64,000 nt of DNA from Rhodanobacter sp. (GTDB taxonomy: Bacteria > Pseudomonadota > Gammaproteobacteria > Xanthomonadales > Rhodanobacteraceae), in assembly GCA_004298045.1 (NCBI GenBank), contig SCRM01000006.1:1-64000 (forward strand), read 5' to 3'. Numbering within the stretch: position 1 is the stretch's first letter; each line of letters opens with the position of its first letter. The position numbers and the translations under genes are program-made. Below, in pieces: positions 45,011-54,171 of this stretch. The notes below the pieces were generated by a model, which worked only from the letters and a program-made list of their open reading frames with translations, did not search any database and was not told the origin of the DNA.

Positions 45011-46258
45011 TCAGATCACCACCAGCTCGGCGTGCAGCGCGCCGGCACGCTTGAGCGCCTGCAGGATGGAAACCAGATCGCTCGGCGAGGCGCCCACCTG
45101 GTTCACCGCACGCACGATGGTATCGAGGCTGACGCCGGGGCCGAACTTGAACATGTGGCCGCCGCCCTCGCTCACCTGCACATTGCTGGATGGCACCACT
45201 GCGGTCCGCCCACCGCTGAACGGCGCAGGCTGGCTGACCAGCGGCTGCTCGCCAATGGTGACCTGGATCGCGCCTTGCGCCACCGCGGCGGCCGACACGC
45301 GCACATCGGAGCCGATCACGACGGTGCCGGTGCGCGAGTTCACCACCACGCGCGCCGGCGGTGCGCCAGGGGCCACGTCAATGCTTTGGATCGCGCCGAG
45401 CCAGGCAACTTTCTGGGTGGGGTCCTGCGGCACGCGCACCGCCACCGTGCCGCCATCCACCGCATGCGCGGTGCCGGTGCCATAGGTGCGGTTGATCGCG
45501 CCGACGATGCGCGACGCGGTGGTGAAATCCGGCGTGTTGAGATTCAGGTGCAGCTCGTCGGCACCGGCAAACGCGGAGGGCACGGCGCGTTCCACCGTGG
45601 CGCCGTTGGGGATGCGGCCGCTGGCGGAGATGTTCTTCTGCACGCTCGACCCGCTCTTGCCCGAGGCGCTGATGCCGCCCACGATCACGCTGCCCTGCGC
45701 GATCGCGTAAACGTTGCCGTCCGCGCCGCGCAGCGGCGCCATCAGGAGTTCGCCGCCACGGATGCTCTTGGCATTGCCGATGGAAGCCACGGTGACGTCG
45801 ATCGCCTGGCCGGGTTTGGCAAACGGCGGCAGCTCGGCGGTAATCGTGACTGCCGCCGCGTTCTTGAGCTGCGGACGCACATTGGCCGGCACGTTCACGC
45901 CAAACTGCTCCAGCATGTTTTCCAGGCTTTGCGTGGTGAACGGCGCCTGCGTGGTCTGGTCGCCCGAACCGTCCAGACCCACGACCAGGCCGTAGCCAAT
46001 CAACTGGTTGGTGCGCACGCCGCCAATCGAGGTGAGGTCGCCGATGCGATCGGCGCGGGCGGGGGCTGGCGCGGCCAGCAACACGGCCAGCGCGAAAACG
46101 CCGAGCGCCGAGCCGAGGGCACGCCGTACGGCACCCCGCCAGCCCGCCCCCTCACCCCACCCCTCTCCCCGGCGGGGAGAGGGGGCAAGGGTGCCGAGCG
46201 GGGTCGTCACGACGTGCAATACCGGGGGACGGGTCATTTCGGCTGCGTGGATGTTCAT
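45011..46258 (-). CDS. flgI: Flagellar P-ring protein FlgI (with repeat-encoded N-terminal extension)
   Basis: 415 aa, about 45 residues longer than typical. From residue 70 on it is a standard FlgI ([32 protein letters not shown], ending in [17 protein letters not shown]). The signal peptide core is residues 48-63 with cleavage after ARA-69. Upstream of it, residues about 24-39 ([15 protein letters not shown]) are the translation of a palindromic intergenic repeat. No start codon exists between repeat and signal core, so translation must begin at 46258 or 46237. It starts 2 nt after the flgH stop. Confidence 0.93.
   Translation of the reverse strand: MNIHAAEMTRPPVLHVVTTPLGTLAPSPRRGEGWGEGAGWRGAVRRALGSALGVFALAVLLAAPAPARADRIGDLTSIGGVRTNQLIGYGLVVGLDGSGDQTTQAPFTTQSLENMLEQFGVNVPANVRPQLKNAAAVTITAELPPFAKPGQAIDVTVASIGNAKSIRGGELLMAPLRGADGNVYAIAQGSVIVGGISASGKSGSSVQKNISASGRIPNGATVERAVPSAFAGADELHLNLNTPDFTTASRIVGAINRTYGTGTAHAVDGGTVAVRVPQDPTQKVAWLGAIQSIDVAPGAPPARVVVNSRTGTVVIGSDVRVSAAAVAQGAIQVTIGEQPLVSQPAPFSGGRTAVVPSSNVQVSEGGGHMFKFGPGVSLDTIVRAVNQVGASPSDLVSILQALKRAGALHAELVVI
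46147..46190. repeat. Palindromic dispersed repeat inserted in flgI
   Basis: Arms CCCTCTCCCC (46161-46170) and GGGGAGAGGG (46174-46183) are perfect 10-bp complements separated by 3 nt, flanked by CCCCTCACCCCA. A related copy lies at 57221-57262. This one is in frame inside flgI. Confidence 0.75.
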
Positions 46259-46260
46259 GG

Positions 46261-46932
46261 TCAAAACGGCATCCACTTGGAGTTGAAGAAGCGCGACAGC
46301 CAGCCCTGGGTGTTGGAGTCGGCGAGCGAGCCGCGGCCGGTGTAGGCGATGCGCGCGTCGGCCACGCGGGTGGAGGGCACGGTGTTGTTCGGACCGATGT
46401 CCTGCGGGCGCACGATGCCGGCGATCCGGATCTGCTCCTGGCCCTGGTTGATGGTGAGCAGCTTTTCGCCGCGCACCAGCAGATTGCCGTTGGCCAGGCG
46501 CTGGGCGACGGTGACGGTGATGTTGCCGGTGAGCTGGTTGCTCTGGCTGCTGGAACCGCCGCCGTCGAAGCTGCGCGCGGCATCGGTGCCGACCAGTGCC
46601 TTGTTGTAGGTGTGGCCAAGCAGGCTGGGGGCGCCGATCTTGTTCTTGTCGGTCTTGCTGGTGCTGGTATTGGCCTTCTTGACGGCTTGCGTGTTCTCCA
46701 CCAGCACGATGGTGAGGATGTCGCCGGTGCGGTGCGCGCGCGGGTCGGCGAACAGTTCCATGTTCTGCGCGTCGTGGTAGATCGCGCCGTCGGCGACCGG
46801 CGCGACCGGCGCCGCCGGCGCGGTCGCGGCCCATTCGGCATCGTCGTGCCGGGGCTGCAGCCCGGCGCAGCCGGCAAGCACGGCCAGGGCGAGCGCGGCG
46901 GCAAGGCGGGCAAAAAGCGTGGAAACGTGCAC
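46261..46932 (-). CDS. flgH: Flagellar L-ring lipoprotein FlgH
   Basis: 223 aa outer-membrane lipoprotein. The lipobox LAGC is at about residues 19-22 after a hydrophobic signal. Family segments are [23 protein letters not shown] and, near the end, [22 protein letters not shown]. The start is GTG at 46932 ([10 protein letters not shown]), 11 nt after flgG, because no ATG gives the signal peptide. Confidence 0.95.
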   Translation of the reverse strand: MHVSTLFARLAAALALAVLAGCAGLQPRHDDAEWAATAPAAPVAPVADGAIYHDAQNMELFADPRAHRTGDILTIVLVENTQAVKKANTSTSKTDKNKIGAPSLLGHTYNKALVGTDAARSFDGGGSSSQSNQLTGNITVTVAQRLANGNLLVRGEKLLTINQGQEQIRIAGIVRPQDIGPNNTVPSTRVADARIAYTGRGSLADSNTQGWLSRFFNSKWMPF

Positions 46933-46943
46933 GGCGGCGTGCC

Positions 46944-47729
46944 TCAGGTCTTGTTGGTGATGGTTTGCAGCATGTTGTCGGCGGCGCTGATCGACTTGGA
47001 GTTCATCTCGTAGGTGCGCTGGGTCTGAATCATGTCCACCATCGCCTCGACGATGTTGACGTTGGACGACTCCAGCGCCCCCTGCAGCAAGGTGCCCATG
47101 CCGTTCAGTCCAGCCTGCCCGGTTTGCGGCGAGCCGCTGGAAGCGGTTTCCAGATACAGGTTCTGGCCCATCGACTGCAGCCCGGCAGGGTTGATGAAAT
47201 CCGCCAGCTGGATATTGCCCACCTGCTGCGGCGCGGCCTGGCCGGGGAGCTTGGCGCCGACCGTGCCGTCGGTACCGATGGTGATCGACTGCGCGCCTTG
47301 CGGCAGGGTGATCGCCGGCTCGATCGGGTAGCCGTCGGCGGTGACGATCTGGCCGTTCTGATCCTGGTGCAGCGAGCCGTCGCGGGTGTACGCGGTGCTG
47401 CCGTCGGGCATCGTCACCTGGATGAAGCCGCGGCCCTGGATGGCCACGTCCAGCGCGTTGCCGGTCTGGCTGATGGCGCCCTGGGTGAACAGTTTTTCGT
47501 TCGCCACCATGCGCACGCCGGTGCCCATTAAAAGGCCCGACGGCGACTGCGTCTGCTCGGTGGTTTGCGCGCCGGGCTGGCCGAGATTCTGGTACATCAG
47601 GTCCTGGAACGCGGGGCGCGAGGATTTGTAGCCGGTGGTGTTGGCGTTGGCGAGGTTGTTGGAAATGGCGTCCAGCCGCGTCTGCTGCGCGTCGAGGCCG
47701 GTCTTGGCAATCCACAGCGAGGAAAACAT
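46944..47729 (-). CDS. flgG: Distal rod protein FlgG
   Basis: 261 aa, exactly the usual size. The N-terminal [31 protein letters not shown] and the C-terminal [29 protein letters not shown] are the conserved rod ends. It lies between flgF and flgH. Confidence 0.98.
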   Translation of the reverse strand: MFSSLWIAKTGLDAQQTRLDAISNNLANANTTGYKSSRPAFQDLMYQNLGQPGAQTTEQTQSPSGLLMGTGVRMVANEKLFTQGAISQTGNALDVAIQGRGFIQVTMPDGSTAYTRDGSLHQDQNGQIVTADGYPIEPAITLPQGAQSITIGTDGTVGAKLPGQAAPQQVGNIQLADFINPAGLQSMGQNLYLETASSGSPQTGQAGLNGMGTLLQGALESSNVNIVEAMVDMIQTQRTYEMNSKSISAADNMLQTITNKT

Positions 47730-47748
47730 GGTTCGGCTCCGCTAGGTA

Positions 47749-48489
47749 TCAGTTGGCCTGCAGCAATTTCATGCTGGCGTCGGCGTTGTCTTCGGCGGTC
47801 TTGATCGAACGCACCTGCATCTCGTACTGGCGCGACAGGGCGATCATCTGCACCAGCTCCGTCGAAGGGTTGACGTTGCTTCCTTCAAGCATTTGCGGTG
47901 CCAACTGCACCGCGGGGTCGGCATCGGCGGCCGCCCCGCCGGCCAAGTGCATCAGGCTGTCGGTGCCTTTGCTGAGCGTGGCCGGATCGGGATCGACCAG
48001 CTTGATGCGGTCGATCTGGGTCAGCGTGTTCGGTCCCTGGCCGAGCGGCACGGTGGAGATGGTGCCGTCGTTGCCGATCACGATCTGCGCACTGTCGGGG
48101 ATGGTGACCGGCCCGCCGTTGCCGATCACCGGGTTGCCGGCGCCATCCGTCAACATGCCGTCGGCGGTGAGCTGCAGATCGCCGGCGCGGGTATAGGCCT
48201 CGCTGCCGTCCGGCGCCTGCACCGCGATCCAGCCCGGCCCGCGCACCGCCACGTCGAGCGGCCGCCCGGTGTGCTGCATCACGCCCTGGCGATCGTCGCG
48301 GCCAATGCCCTGCGCCACCGCGTTGATCCGCGTGGGGCTGCCGGGGCCAAGCACCGGCAGGCTGCGGAACGCGTCCATTTCGCTCTTGAACCCGGTGGTG
48401 GAGGCGTTCGCGAGGTTGTGGCTGACCACGTCCTGCGCGCGCATCACCTGGGTGGCGCCGGTCATCGCGAGGTAGAGGGAGTGATCCAC
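47749..48489 (-). CDS. flgF: Proximal rod protein FlgF
   Basis: 246 aa. It starts MDHSLYLAMTGATQVMRAQDVVSHNLANASTTGFK, the FlgF form of the rod signature, and ends MLEGSNVNPSTELVQMIALSRQYEMQVRSIKTAEDNA. It lies 16 nt after flgE. Confidence 0.97.
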   Translation of the reverse strand: MDHSLYLAMTGATQVMRAQDVVSHNLANASTTGFKSEMDAFRSLPVLGPGSPTRINAVAQGIGRDDRQGVMQHTGRPLDVAVRGPGWIAVQAPDGSEAYTRAGDLQLTADGMLTDGAGNPVIGNGGPVTIPDSAQIVIGNDGTISTVPLGQGPNTLTQIDRIKLVDPDPATLSKGTDSLMHLAGGAAADADPAVQLAPQMLEGSNVNPSTELVQMIALSRQYEMQVRSIKTAEDNADASMKLLQAN

Positions 48490-48505
48490 GGCGGCTTACC
48501 TCGAC

Positions 48506-49726
48506 TTAGCGCGATACCGCGTTGAACAGCGTGGAGGTGAGCGTGTTGTCGGTACCCAGCACCTGTGCGTTGGCCTGGTAGTCGCGCTGCGCCTTGATCA
48601 TGTCCACCAGCTGCTCGGTGGTGTCCGAGGTGTTGGACTCCTCCAGCGAGCCGGACTGGATGGTGCCGTACTGGCCGCTGGCCGCAGTGCCCATCACCGC
48701 GGTGCCCGATTCGGTGCTCCCCATCCAGCTGGCGGCGCCCAGCTGGCGCAGGCCCTGCAGGTTCTGGAAATTCGCCATCGCCAGCTGGCCGAGCTTGCTG
48801 CTTTGCCCGTTGGAGTAATTGGCGGTGACGATGCCGGCGCTGTCGATGTCGATCGAGGACAGCGCGCCGGCCGTATAGCCGTCCTGGCTGATGGTGCCGG
48901 CGGCATAGCCGGTGCCGTACTGCGTGGTCTTGGCAAAATTGACCGACAGCGTCTGCGGGTTGGAGCCGTTGGCGTAATTGAGCGGGTTGAAGGTGACGAC
49001 GCCGCTGGCCGGCGTGGCCAGCCCGCCGGTGGCGTTGAATGTGAGCGCCTGGGTGCCGGCGCTTTGGCCGTCCACATACAGGTTCACATTCCACTGGTTG
49101 GAGCCGGTCTTGACGTAATACGTGGTGGCTTGATGCGAGGAGCCCAGGCTGTCGTACACGGTGAACGTGGCCGACTGGTTGAACGTGGCGGGGTTGGTGG
49201 TATCGAACGGCAACACCGGCGCCGTGGCGTCGGCCGGCAGGTTGGACGACACCACCGCCGTGCCGCTCGGCTTGGCGGTGCTTTGCGCGGTGACCAGGTT
49301 CAGGTCGGTCAGGGTGCTGGTATCGAAGGTGTTGCTGGTATTGCTGTACGGGTAGATCTGCAGCGCGTCGTGGTCCTGGTTGATGACATTGCCCGCCGGG
49401 TCCTGGTGGAACGCGCCAGCACGGGTGTAGGCGTAGCCGTTGCCGGTGTTCACCACGAAAAACCCGTTGCCGCTGATGGCCAGGTCGAGGCTGTTGCCGG
49501 TGGTCTGGATATCCCCCTGCGCAAACTGCTGGGCGACGTCGGTCATGCGCGTGCCGCTGCCCACGGTAGTCGCGCCAAGGTTGATGCCGGTGTAGGCGTA
49601 GATATCCGCGAACTCCGCGCGCGAACCCTTGAAGCCGGTGGTGTTGGCGTTGGCGATGTTGTTGGCGATCACGTTGAGATCGGACTGGGCACCCTTGATG
49701 CCGCTGAGCGCTTGATTGAGAGCCAT
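48506..49726 (-). CDS. flgE: Flagellar hook protein FlgE
   Basis: 406 aa. The N-terminus ALNQALSGIKGAQSDLNVIANNIANANTTGFKGSRAEFADIY and the C-terminus LEESNTSDTTEQLVDMIKAQRDYQANAQVLGTDNTL are typical of hook subunits. The central hook domain is Thr/Ser/Asn-rich. Confidence 0.97.
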   Translation of the reverse strand: MALNQALSGIKGAQSDLNVIANNIANANTTGFKGSRAEFADIYAYTGINLGATTVGSGTRMTDVAQQFAQGDIQTTGNSLDLAISGNGFFVVNTGNGYAYTRAGAFHQDPAGNVINQDHDALQIYPYSNTSNTFDTSTLTDLNLVTAQSTAKPSGTAVVSSNLPADATAPVLPFDTTNPATFNQSATFTVYDSLGSSHQATTYYVKTGSNQWNVNLYVDGQSAGTQALTFNATGGLATPASGVVTFNPLNYANGSNPQTLSVNFAKTTQYGTGYAAGTISQDGYTAGALSSIDIDSAGIVTANYSNGQSSKLGQLAMANFQNLQGLRQLGAASWMGSTESGTAVMGTAASGQYGTIQSGSLEESNTSDTTEQLVDMIKAQRDYQANAQVLGTDNTLTSTLFNAVSR

Positions 49727-49756
49727 GGATGAATCCTCGGTTGCGGTGGCGTGCGA

Positions 49757-50422
49757 TCAGTTGATCTGCGCGATGGAGGTGAGCGGCACGCCGCCCACGC
49801 CGTTGACTTGCACGTAGGTGCCCACTTTGGCGCCGCCGTAACCAACGCCGGTCACGGTGCCGCTGACGTAGGTGGTGAGCGCGTTGCCCTTGGGGTCGGC
49901 GGCAGCGATGCCGTACTGCCCTGGCGGCAACGGGTTGCCGTTGGCATCCATGCCATCCCAGCTGAAGCGGGCCAGCCCGGCCTGCTGCGGGCCGAGGTCG
50001 AGCGTGCGCACGACCTTGCCGGCCCCGTTGGTGATGACCACCTGCGCATTGGCGGTGGCGTCGCTCACGCCGACCGAGCCGGCGATGGCGCTGCCCGCAT
50101 AGCTCAGCGTGCTGGACGGCACCAGCACGTGGCGCCCCACCAGCCCGACCGAGCCCAGCACCTGCGAGGACTGCATCGAGCTGGCCACCTGGCTGGACAG
50201 GCTGTTGACGCTGGTGTTGAGGTCCTGCGTGGCCGCCAGCTGGCTGAACTGCGCCAGCTGCGACACGAACTGGGTGTTGTCCATCGGCTTGGTCGGGTCC
50301 TGCGTCTGCAGCTGCGTGGTCAGGAGCTTCAGGAAATCCGCTTGGCTCATGCTGTTGCCAAGCGCTGCGTTGACGCCGGAAGCAGCCGATGCCGGGGCGG
50401 CACCAATGGCATTGGTAGTCAT
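49757..50422 (-). CDS. flgD: Hook assembly (hook cap) protein FlgD
   Basis: 221 aa scaffold. The N-terminal SQADFLKLLTTQLQTQDPTKPMDNTQFVSQLAQFSQLAATQDLN is diagnostic. The C-terminal part has the FLG/Ig-like and Tudor-like FlgD domains (FSWDGMDANGNPLPPGQYGI). The start at 50422 has GAGAGG upstream; the frame is open far upstream over flgC but without support. Confidence 0.97.
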   Translation of the reverse strand: MTTNAIGAAPASAASGVNAALGNSMSQADFLKLLTTQLQTQDPTKPMDNTQFVSQLAQFSQLAATQDLNTSVNSLSSQVASSMQSSQVLGSVGLVGRHVLVPSSTLSYAGSAIAGSVGVSDATANAQVVITNGAGKVVRTLDLGPQQAGLARFSWDGMDANGNPLPPGQYGIAAADPKGNALTTYVSGTVTGVGYGGAKVGTYVQVNGVGGVPLTSIAQIN

Positions 50423-50433
50423 CGCATCACCTC

Positions 50434-50859
50434 TCACTTGCCGAGATTCAGGGTCTGCAACAGCAACTGCTTGGCGCTGTTCATGACCTCGACGTTGTTC
50501 TGGTAGGAGCGCGACGCGGAGATCATGTTGACCAGCTCGTCGACCGGGTTGACGTTGGAGCCGTACACGTAGCCTTGGGCGTTTGCCAGCGGGTTGCCCG
50601 GCTCGTACCGCGCCGGCACATCGGCCTGGCTCTCGCTGACGCCAAGCACCTGCACGCCTTGGGCGGCGGCGCCGTCCGCAGCGCTGCCGAGCGACTGGCG
50701 ATGGATCGCGGCAAACACCGGCTCGCGGGCGCGGTAGGCACCCTGCGGCGTGGTCGCCACGCTTTCCGCGTTGGCGAGGTTGCTGGCCACCGTGTTGAGC
50801 CGCAGCGATTGCGCGGCCATGCCGGTGCCGGCCACGTTGAAAATGGAATACAGCGACAT
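50434..50859 (-). CDS. flgC: Proximal rod protein FlgC
   Basis: 141 aa. N-terminus FNVAGTGMAAQSLRLNTVASNLANAESV; C-terminus YVYGSNVNPVDELVNMISASRSYQNNVEVMNSAKQLLLQTL. The start codon shares one base with the flgB stop, so translation is probably coupled. Confidence 0.97.
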   Translation of the reverse strand: MSLYSIFNVAGTGMAAQSLRLNTVASNLANAESVATTPQGAYRAREPVFAAIHRQSLGSAADGAAAQGVQVLGVSESQADVPARYEPGNPLANAQGYVYGSNVNPVDELVNMISASRSYQNNVEVMNSAKQLLLQTLNLGK

Positions 50860-51272
50860 CAGCCCTGCCCTCCGGTGATGGCGGTGCGCAGCATGCTGAT
50901 CTGCGCGGTAATGAAGGAAAGGCTGGCCTGGTAATGCACCGTGTTGCCGGCAAAATCGGCCTGCTCCACCTGCGTGTCGACGGTGTTGCCATCCATCGTC
51001 GGCTGGCTGGGCACGCGGTATTCAAGCGGTGCCTGCCCCGGCGCGGCGCCTTGGCCATTGCCGATTTGTCCGGTATCCGGCGTCGCCAACGGCAGGTTGC
51101 CGCCGGCCGTGCCGCCCGCCGCCTGGAGCGCCTTGCGAAAATCCACATCGCGCGCAAGAAAGCCGGGGGTGTCGGCGTTGGCAAGATTGTTGGCCAGCAC
51201 GTCCGCCCGGCGCTGCCAAAGCGCCAGCGCCTGGGTGTGGATGCCAAACAGGTTTTCAGGCAATGCGCTCAT
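50859..51272 (-). CDS. flgB: Proximal rod protein FlgB
   Basis: 137 aa, first gene of the flgBCDEFGHIJKL operon. It has FGIHTQALALWQRRADVLANNLANADTPGFLARDVDF and the C-terminal TVHYQASLSFITAQISMLRTAITG. The start at 51272 (MSALPENLFG) has GGAG upstream; about 40 open codons before it overlap the sigma-54 promoter and are discounted. Confidence 0.97.
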   Translation of the reverse strand: MSALPENLFGIHTQALALWQRRADVLANNLANADTPGFLARDVDFRKALQAAGGTAGGNLPLATPDTGQIGNGQGAAPGQAPLEYRVPSQPTMDGNTVDTQVEQADFAGNTVHYQASLSFITAQISMLRTAITGGQG

Positions 51273-51309
51273 CTCGACTCCGCGTGCAGTGGCTGCACGA
51301 AAGTCAAAG

Positions 51310-51324
51310 GCAAGTTGCATGCCA
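51310..51324 (-). promoter_or_regulatory. Sigma-54 promoter of the flgB operon
   Basis: On the minus strand TGGCATGCAACTTGC matches TGGCACG-N4-TTGC with one change and exact GG-N10-GC spacing, about 38 nt before the flgB ATG. Confidence 0.82.
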
Positions 51325-51440
51325 CGGGCCGCGAACCGTTGCGGCGCATGGGCCGGGCGCCATTTCGCCCGGGCCCCGCACAAGCCGCGCATGGCCGGAG
51401 TCGGATTGTTGACGCGGTCAACCCGCGCGTCGCATCCCCG

Positions 51441-52373
51441 TCAGGCCTTGGCCGATTCGGCCGGCAACAGTTCAAACACCGCCTGCGCCAAAAGGTCGGG
51501 CTGGAACTTGGCAACAAACGCGTCGGCCTTCACCTCTTTCACCATCGAGGTGTTGAAGCCGCCGGAGAGCGAGCTGTGCAGCACCACCTTGAGCGCGCGC
51601 AGTTGCGCATCCTCGCGGATGGCGCGGGTCAGTGCGTAGCCGTCCAAACGCGGCATTTCGATATCGGACACCACCAGCTTCACGCCTTCGGCCGGGTTGC
51701 CCTCTGCCAGCTGGTGCAGCTTTGCCAGCGCCTCCTCGCCGTCCTTCGCCACGATGCACTCGATGTTCATCTGCTTGAACAGCGCCACCAGCCGCCGGCG
51801 CGCCACCAGCGAGTCGTCCGCCACCAGCACCCGCCGCGGCGTCATCGCGCGCGCCTCGGCCAGCCGCTGCATCTGCAGCGACAGGTCGGCCGGCGCCGAA
51901 TCGATGCCGGCCAGCACTTGCTCCACATCCACCACCGCCAGCAGCGCGCCATCCACGCGGGTCACCGCGTTGACCTTGTTGCCAAACCCGAGTGCAGTCG
52001 GCGGCGCCGCCATCTGCCCGCCATCGACCTGCACCATGCGCTGCAGGTCGGCCACCAGGAACCCCTGCACGCTGCCGCTGAACTCGGTCACCATCAAATG
52101 CGCCGAATCCACCTCGCGCAGCGGCGGGTAGCCGAGCGCGGCGGCCAGGTCGATCACCGGGATGGTCTGCCCGCGATAGTCGCAACTGCCGGCCAGCAGC
52201 GCGTGCACGCCCAGCATGCGTTCCAGCGGCGGCCGCCGCATTACCTCGCGCACCTTGAACACGTTGATGCCGAACAACTGCGCATCGCCCAGCCGGAACA
52301 GCAGCATCGCCACGCGATTGTGTCCGGCCAGCCGCGTGTGTTGCTCGACGCGTTCCAGCAGCGAGTTGCCCAT
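51441..52373 (-). CDS. cheV: Chemotaxis coupling protein CheV
   Basis: 310 aa fusion of an N-terminal CheW-like domain (about 15-165, LFRLGDAQLFGINVFKVREVM, CDYRGQTIPVIDLAAAL) and a C-terminal receiver domain (about 180-300). The receiver shows VLVADDSLVARR, the phospho-acceptor Asp in VVSDIEMPRLDGY and a conserved Lys near the end. The ATG at 52373 is preceded by AAGGTG. It is transcribed from a FliA promoter, diverging from the MCP gene. Confidence 0.95.
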   Translation of the reverse strand: MGNSLLERVEQHTRLAGHNRVAMLLFRLGDAQLFGINVFKVREVMRRPPLERMLGVHALLAGSCDYRGQTIPVIDLAAALGYPPLREVDSAHLMVTEFSGSVQGFLVADLQRMVQVDGGQMAAPPTALGFGNKVNAVTRVDGALLAVVDVEQVLAGIDSAPADLSLQMQRLAEARAMTPRRVLVADDSLVARRRLVALFKQMNIECIVAKDGEEALAKLHQLAEGNPAEGVKLVVSDIEMPRLDGYALTRAIREDAQLRALKVVLHSSLSGGFNTSMVKEVKADAFVAKFQPDLLAQAVFELLPAESAKA

Positions 52374-52421
52374 GAATTCCACCTTGGTCTGCGCAGGCGC
52401 CGGCGTGGCGCCACGCGGACG

Positions 52422-52448
52422 CTATCGGCCACGCCGCCGGGTGCTTGA
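52422..52448 (-). promoter_or_regulatory. FliA (sigma-28) promoter of cheV
   Basis: On the minus strand -35 TCAAGCAC, an 11-nt spacer and -10 GCCGATAG. The -10 matches the consensus GCCGATAA at seven of eight positions. Confidence 0.82.
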
Positions 52449-52486
52449 GCATCGCCGGCCGCACGCTCCGGCGTCGCGCACTACAA

Positions 52487-52503
52487 GGGGAATCGGGAAT
52501 CGC
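52487..52503. repeat. Tandem heptamer repeat (GGGAATC)
   Basis: GGGGAATCGGGAATCGC, about two units of the same dispersed family found around fliP, fliO and fliK, in the opposite orientation. Confidence 0.55.
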
Positions 52504-52531
52504 GATGGCGCGGGCACGAGGGTGGATGTGG

Positions 52532-52549
52532 GTCGGGATTCATCCCGAC
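52532..52549. repeat. REP-like palindrome GTCGGGAT-TC-ATCCCGAC
   Basis: Perfect 8-bp arms around TC, flanked by GTGG and GGGCTG. It has the form of the extragenic palindromes common in xanthomonad-related genomes (from memory). Confidence 0.55.
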
Positions 52550-52598
52550 GGGCTGTTGGCTGGAATGGTGGGTATCTCTGCGGTCGACGCAGCATCAA

Positions 52599-52634
52599 AG
52601 CGGTTTCGTGCCGCTGGCGCGGCACGAAACCGCT
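52599..52634. repeat. Long perfect hairpin, 16-bp arms
   Basis: AGCGGTTTCGTGCCGC and GCGGCACGAAACCGCT are exact complements around a 4-nt TGGC loop. No T-tract follows on the plus strand; TTTGATG follows on the minus strand. There is no gene immediately before it for it to terminate. Confidence 0.7.
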
Positions 52635-52790
52635 CTGAAGCCACAGCTATCGCGGACGCCCAACCAGGCATGCGGCCATTCCGCCAGAAGCCCGGCCCAC
52701 AGGGGGCACGGCGCAAGACGCACCTAGCCTTTCGGCGCCGCACCCATCGCCCAACCACACCACGCCCCCACTGGCATGCGGCTTGCTTTC

Positions 52791-52817
52791 TCAAGCTTCA
52801 TGAAATTCGGACGATGC
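52791..52817 (+). promoter_or_regulatory. FliA (sigma-28) promoter of the MCP-flgA pair
   Basis: -35 TCAAGCTT, an 11-nt spacer and -10 GACGATGC, 50 nt upstream of the MCP start. The -35 is strong and the -10 partial (five of eight). Confidence 0.6.
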
Positions 52818-52866
52818 AGTGACGGCAAGCGCACCGTGCGCCATAACCCAAGGTGATGTTCAGCCC

Positions 52867-54171
52867 ATGAGTCTGATCTGGAACCCGCATCTCGCGGCCC
52901 TCGTGGAGGCCGCGGCGGCCGGTCGCGAGGCCGAGGTCGCCAGCCTGCGGCGCCGATATCCGCGCGCCGCGCAGGTCTTGGCGCCGCTCCTGGCGCGCGT
53001 CGCCGCGCGCCCGCCGGCGGCGGTGGCGCTGCAATGCATCGAGCAGCAAAGCCTGGTGCTGGGGGCCGTGCAGCGGTTGGCCGGCGAGCAGGGTGCACTC
53101 GACAAGGCGGCCACCGAGAGTCGCGCCAGCGTCGACCACTTGACGGCGGGCAGCGCCGGGATCTCGACGGCACTGGCCGAGGTGGACGCGCAGTTGGCGG
53201 CCGCCAGCACCGCCGGTGAAGCCGGCACCGCGTCGGTGGCGGAGCTGGATGGCCAGCTGCGCCTGTTGCGCAGCGCGCTGGCGGCGATGAACCGCAACCA
53301 GAGCAAGCTGGCCGAGCAAGTCGAACAGATCCGCAAGCTCACCGCGACAGTGCAGGAGATCGCGCACCAGACCAACCTGGTGGCACTGAACGCCGCGATC
53401 GAGGCCGCGCGCGCCGGCGAAGCCGGGCGCGGGTTTGCGGTGGTGGCCGACGAGGTGAAGCAACTGGCGGAAAAAACCGCCGATGCCACGGCGGAGATCG
53501 AGAACGTCACCAGCTCGATCGGCGACTTCTCCACCCAATTGAACGGCGACGTGCAGCACGGGCTGGCCCAGCTCGAACGCGCGCAGACCGGCGCCGCGCA
53601 GTCGAGCGCCACACTTGGCGCCGGCAGCAGCGCCCTGTCCGCAACACGCGAGCGCATGCACCAGTTGGTGCAGAGCCACGACGCCCAACACGCACGCGCC
53701 ACCGCTGCACAATCGGTGCTGGGTGCCTTGCAGCGTCGCGGCAACGAAGCGCAGCGCCAGGCCGAAGCATTGCAACGCGCGGCCCTGCTTTCGCAACGGC
53801 TGGGCCTGGACTGGCTGGAAAGCCTGAGCGGCAACGACCCGGCCAGCTTGAGCCTGACCGTGCGCGAAAGCGCCAGCAATCTGAGCCAATCTGCGACTGC
53901 GGCGTTGGCCGAGCCGGCTGCGCTCGACCGCCGCTGGTTCGACACCCACGCGATCCGGCGTAGTGTGGAGCGCCTGGTGGCCCTGCACTCGCAACACGCA
54001 GCCAGCGCCGCGCTGGGCGCCACCGGCACCGAGTTGTGCGCGCAAGGCGAGCGCTTTGTCACCCTGCTTGGCAACGGCGAAACCGGCCCGGCGGGCGAAG
54101 CCTTGCGACAGATCGAAACCGGCCGCGATGCGCTGATTGCGCAACTTGGCAGCCTGCTGGCCGACGCATGA
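52867..54171 (+). CDS. Soluble methyl-accepting chemotaxis protein
   Basis: 434 aa with no transmembrane segment, HAMP or periplasmic domain. The N-terminal 70 residues are a small Arg/Ala-rich region. A coiled coil leads to the conserved MCP hairpin tip ([41 protein letters not shown], about residues 174-216). The C-terminal 170 residues are unlike standard receptors and could be the sensory module. Its stop overlaps the flgA start (ATGA). Predicted to act in the cytoplasm with CheW/CheV and CheA. Confidence 0.88.
   Translation: MSLIWNPHLAALVEAAAAGREAEVASLRRRYPRAAQVLAPLLARVAARPPAAVALQCIEQQSLVLGAVQRLAGEQGALDKAATESRASVDHLTAGSAGISTALAEVDAQLAAASTAGEAGTASVAELDGQLRLLRSALAAMNRNQSKLAEQVEQIRKLTATVQEIAHQTNLVALNAAIEAARAGEAGRGFAVVADEVKQLAEKTADATAEIENVTSSIGDFSTQLNGDVQHGLAQLERAQTGAAQSSATLGAGSSALSATRERMHQLVQSHDAQHARATAAQSVLGALQRRGNEAQRQAEALQRAALLSQRLGLDWLESLSGNDPASLSLTVRESASNLSQSATAALAEPAALDRRWFDTHAIRRSVERLVALHSQHAASAALGATGTELCAQGERFVTLLGNGETGPAGEALRQIETGRDALIAQLGSLLADA

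Larger units (their letters stand above)
52374..52866. other. 493-bp divergent, repeat-rich region cheV / MCP
   Basis: No supported gene. From left to right it holds the cheV FliA promoter (52422-52448), tandem AATCGGG heptamers (52487-52503), an 18-bp palindrome (52532-52549), a 16-bp-arm hairpin (52599-52634) and the MCP FliA promoter (52791-52817). Confidence 0.65.
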
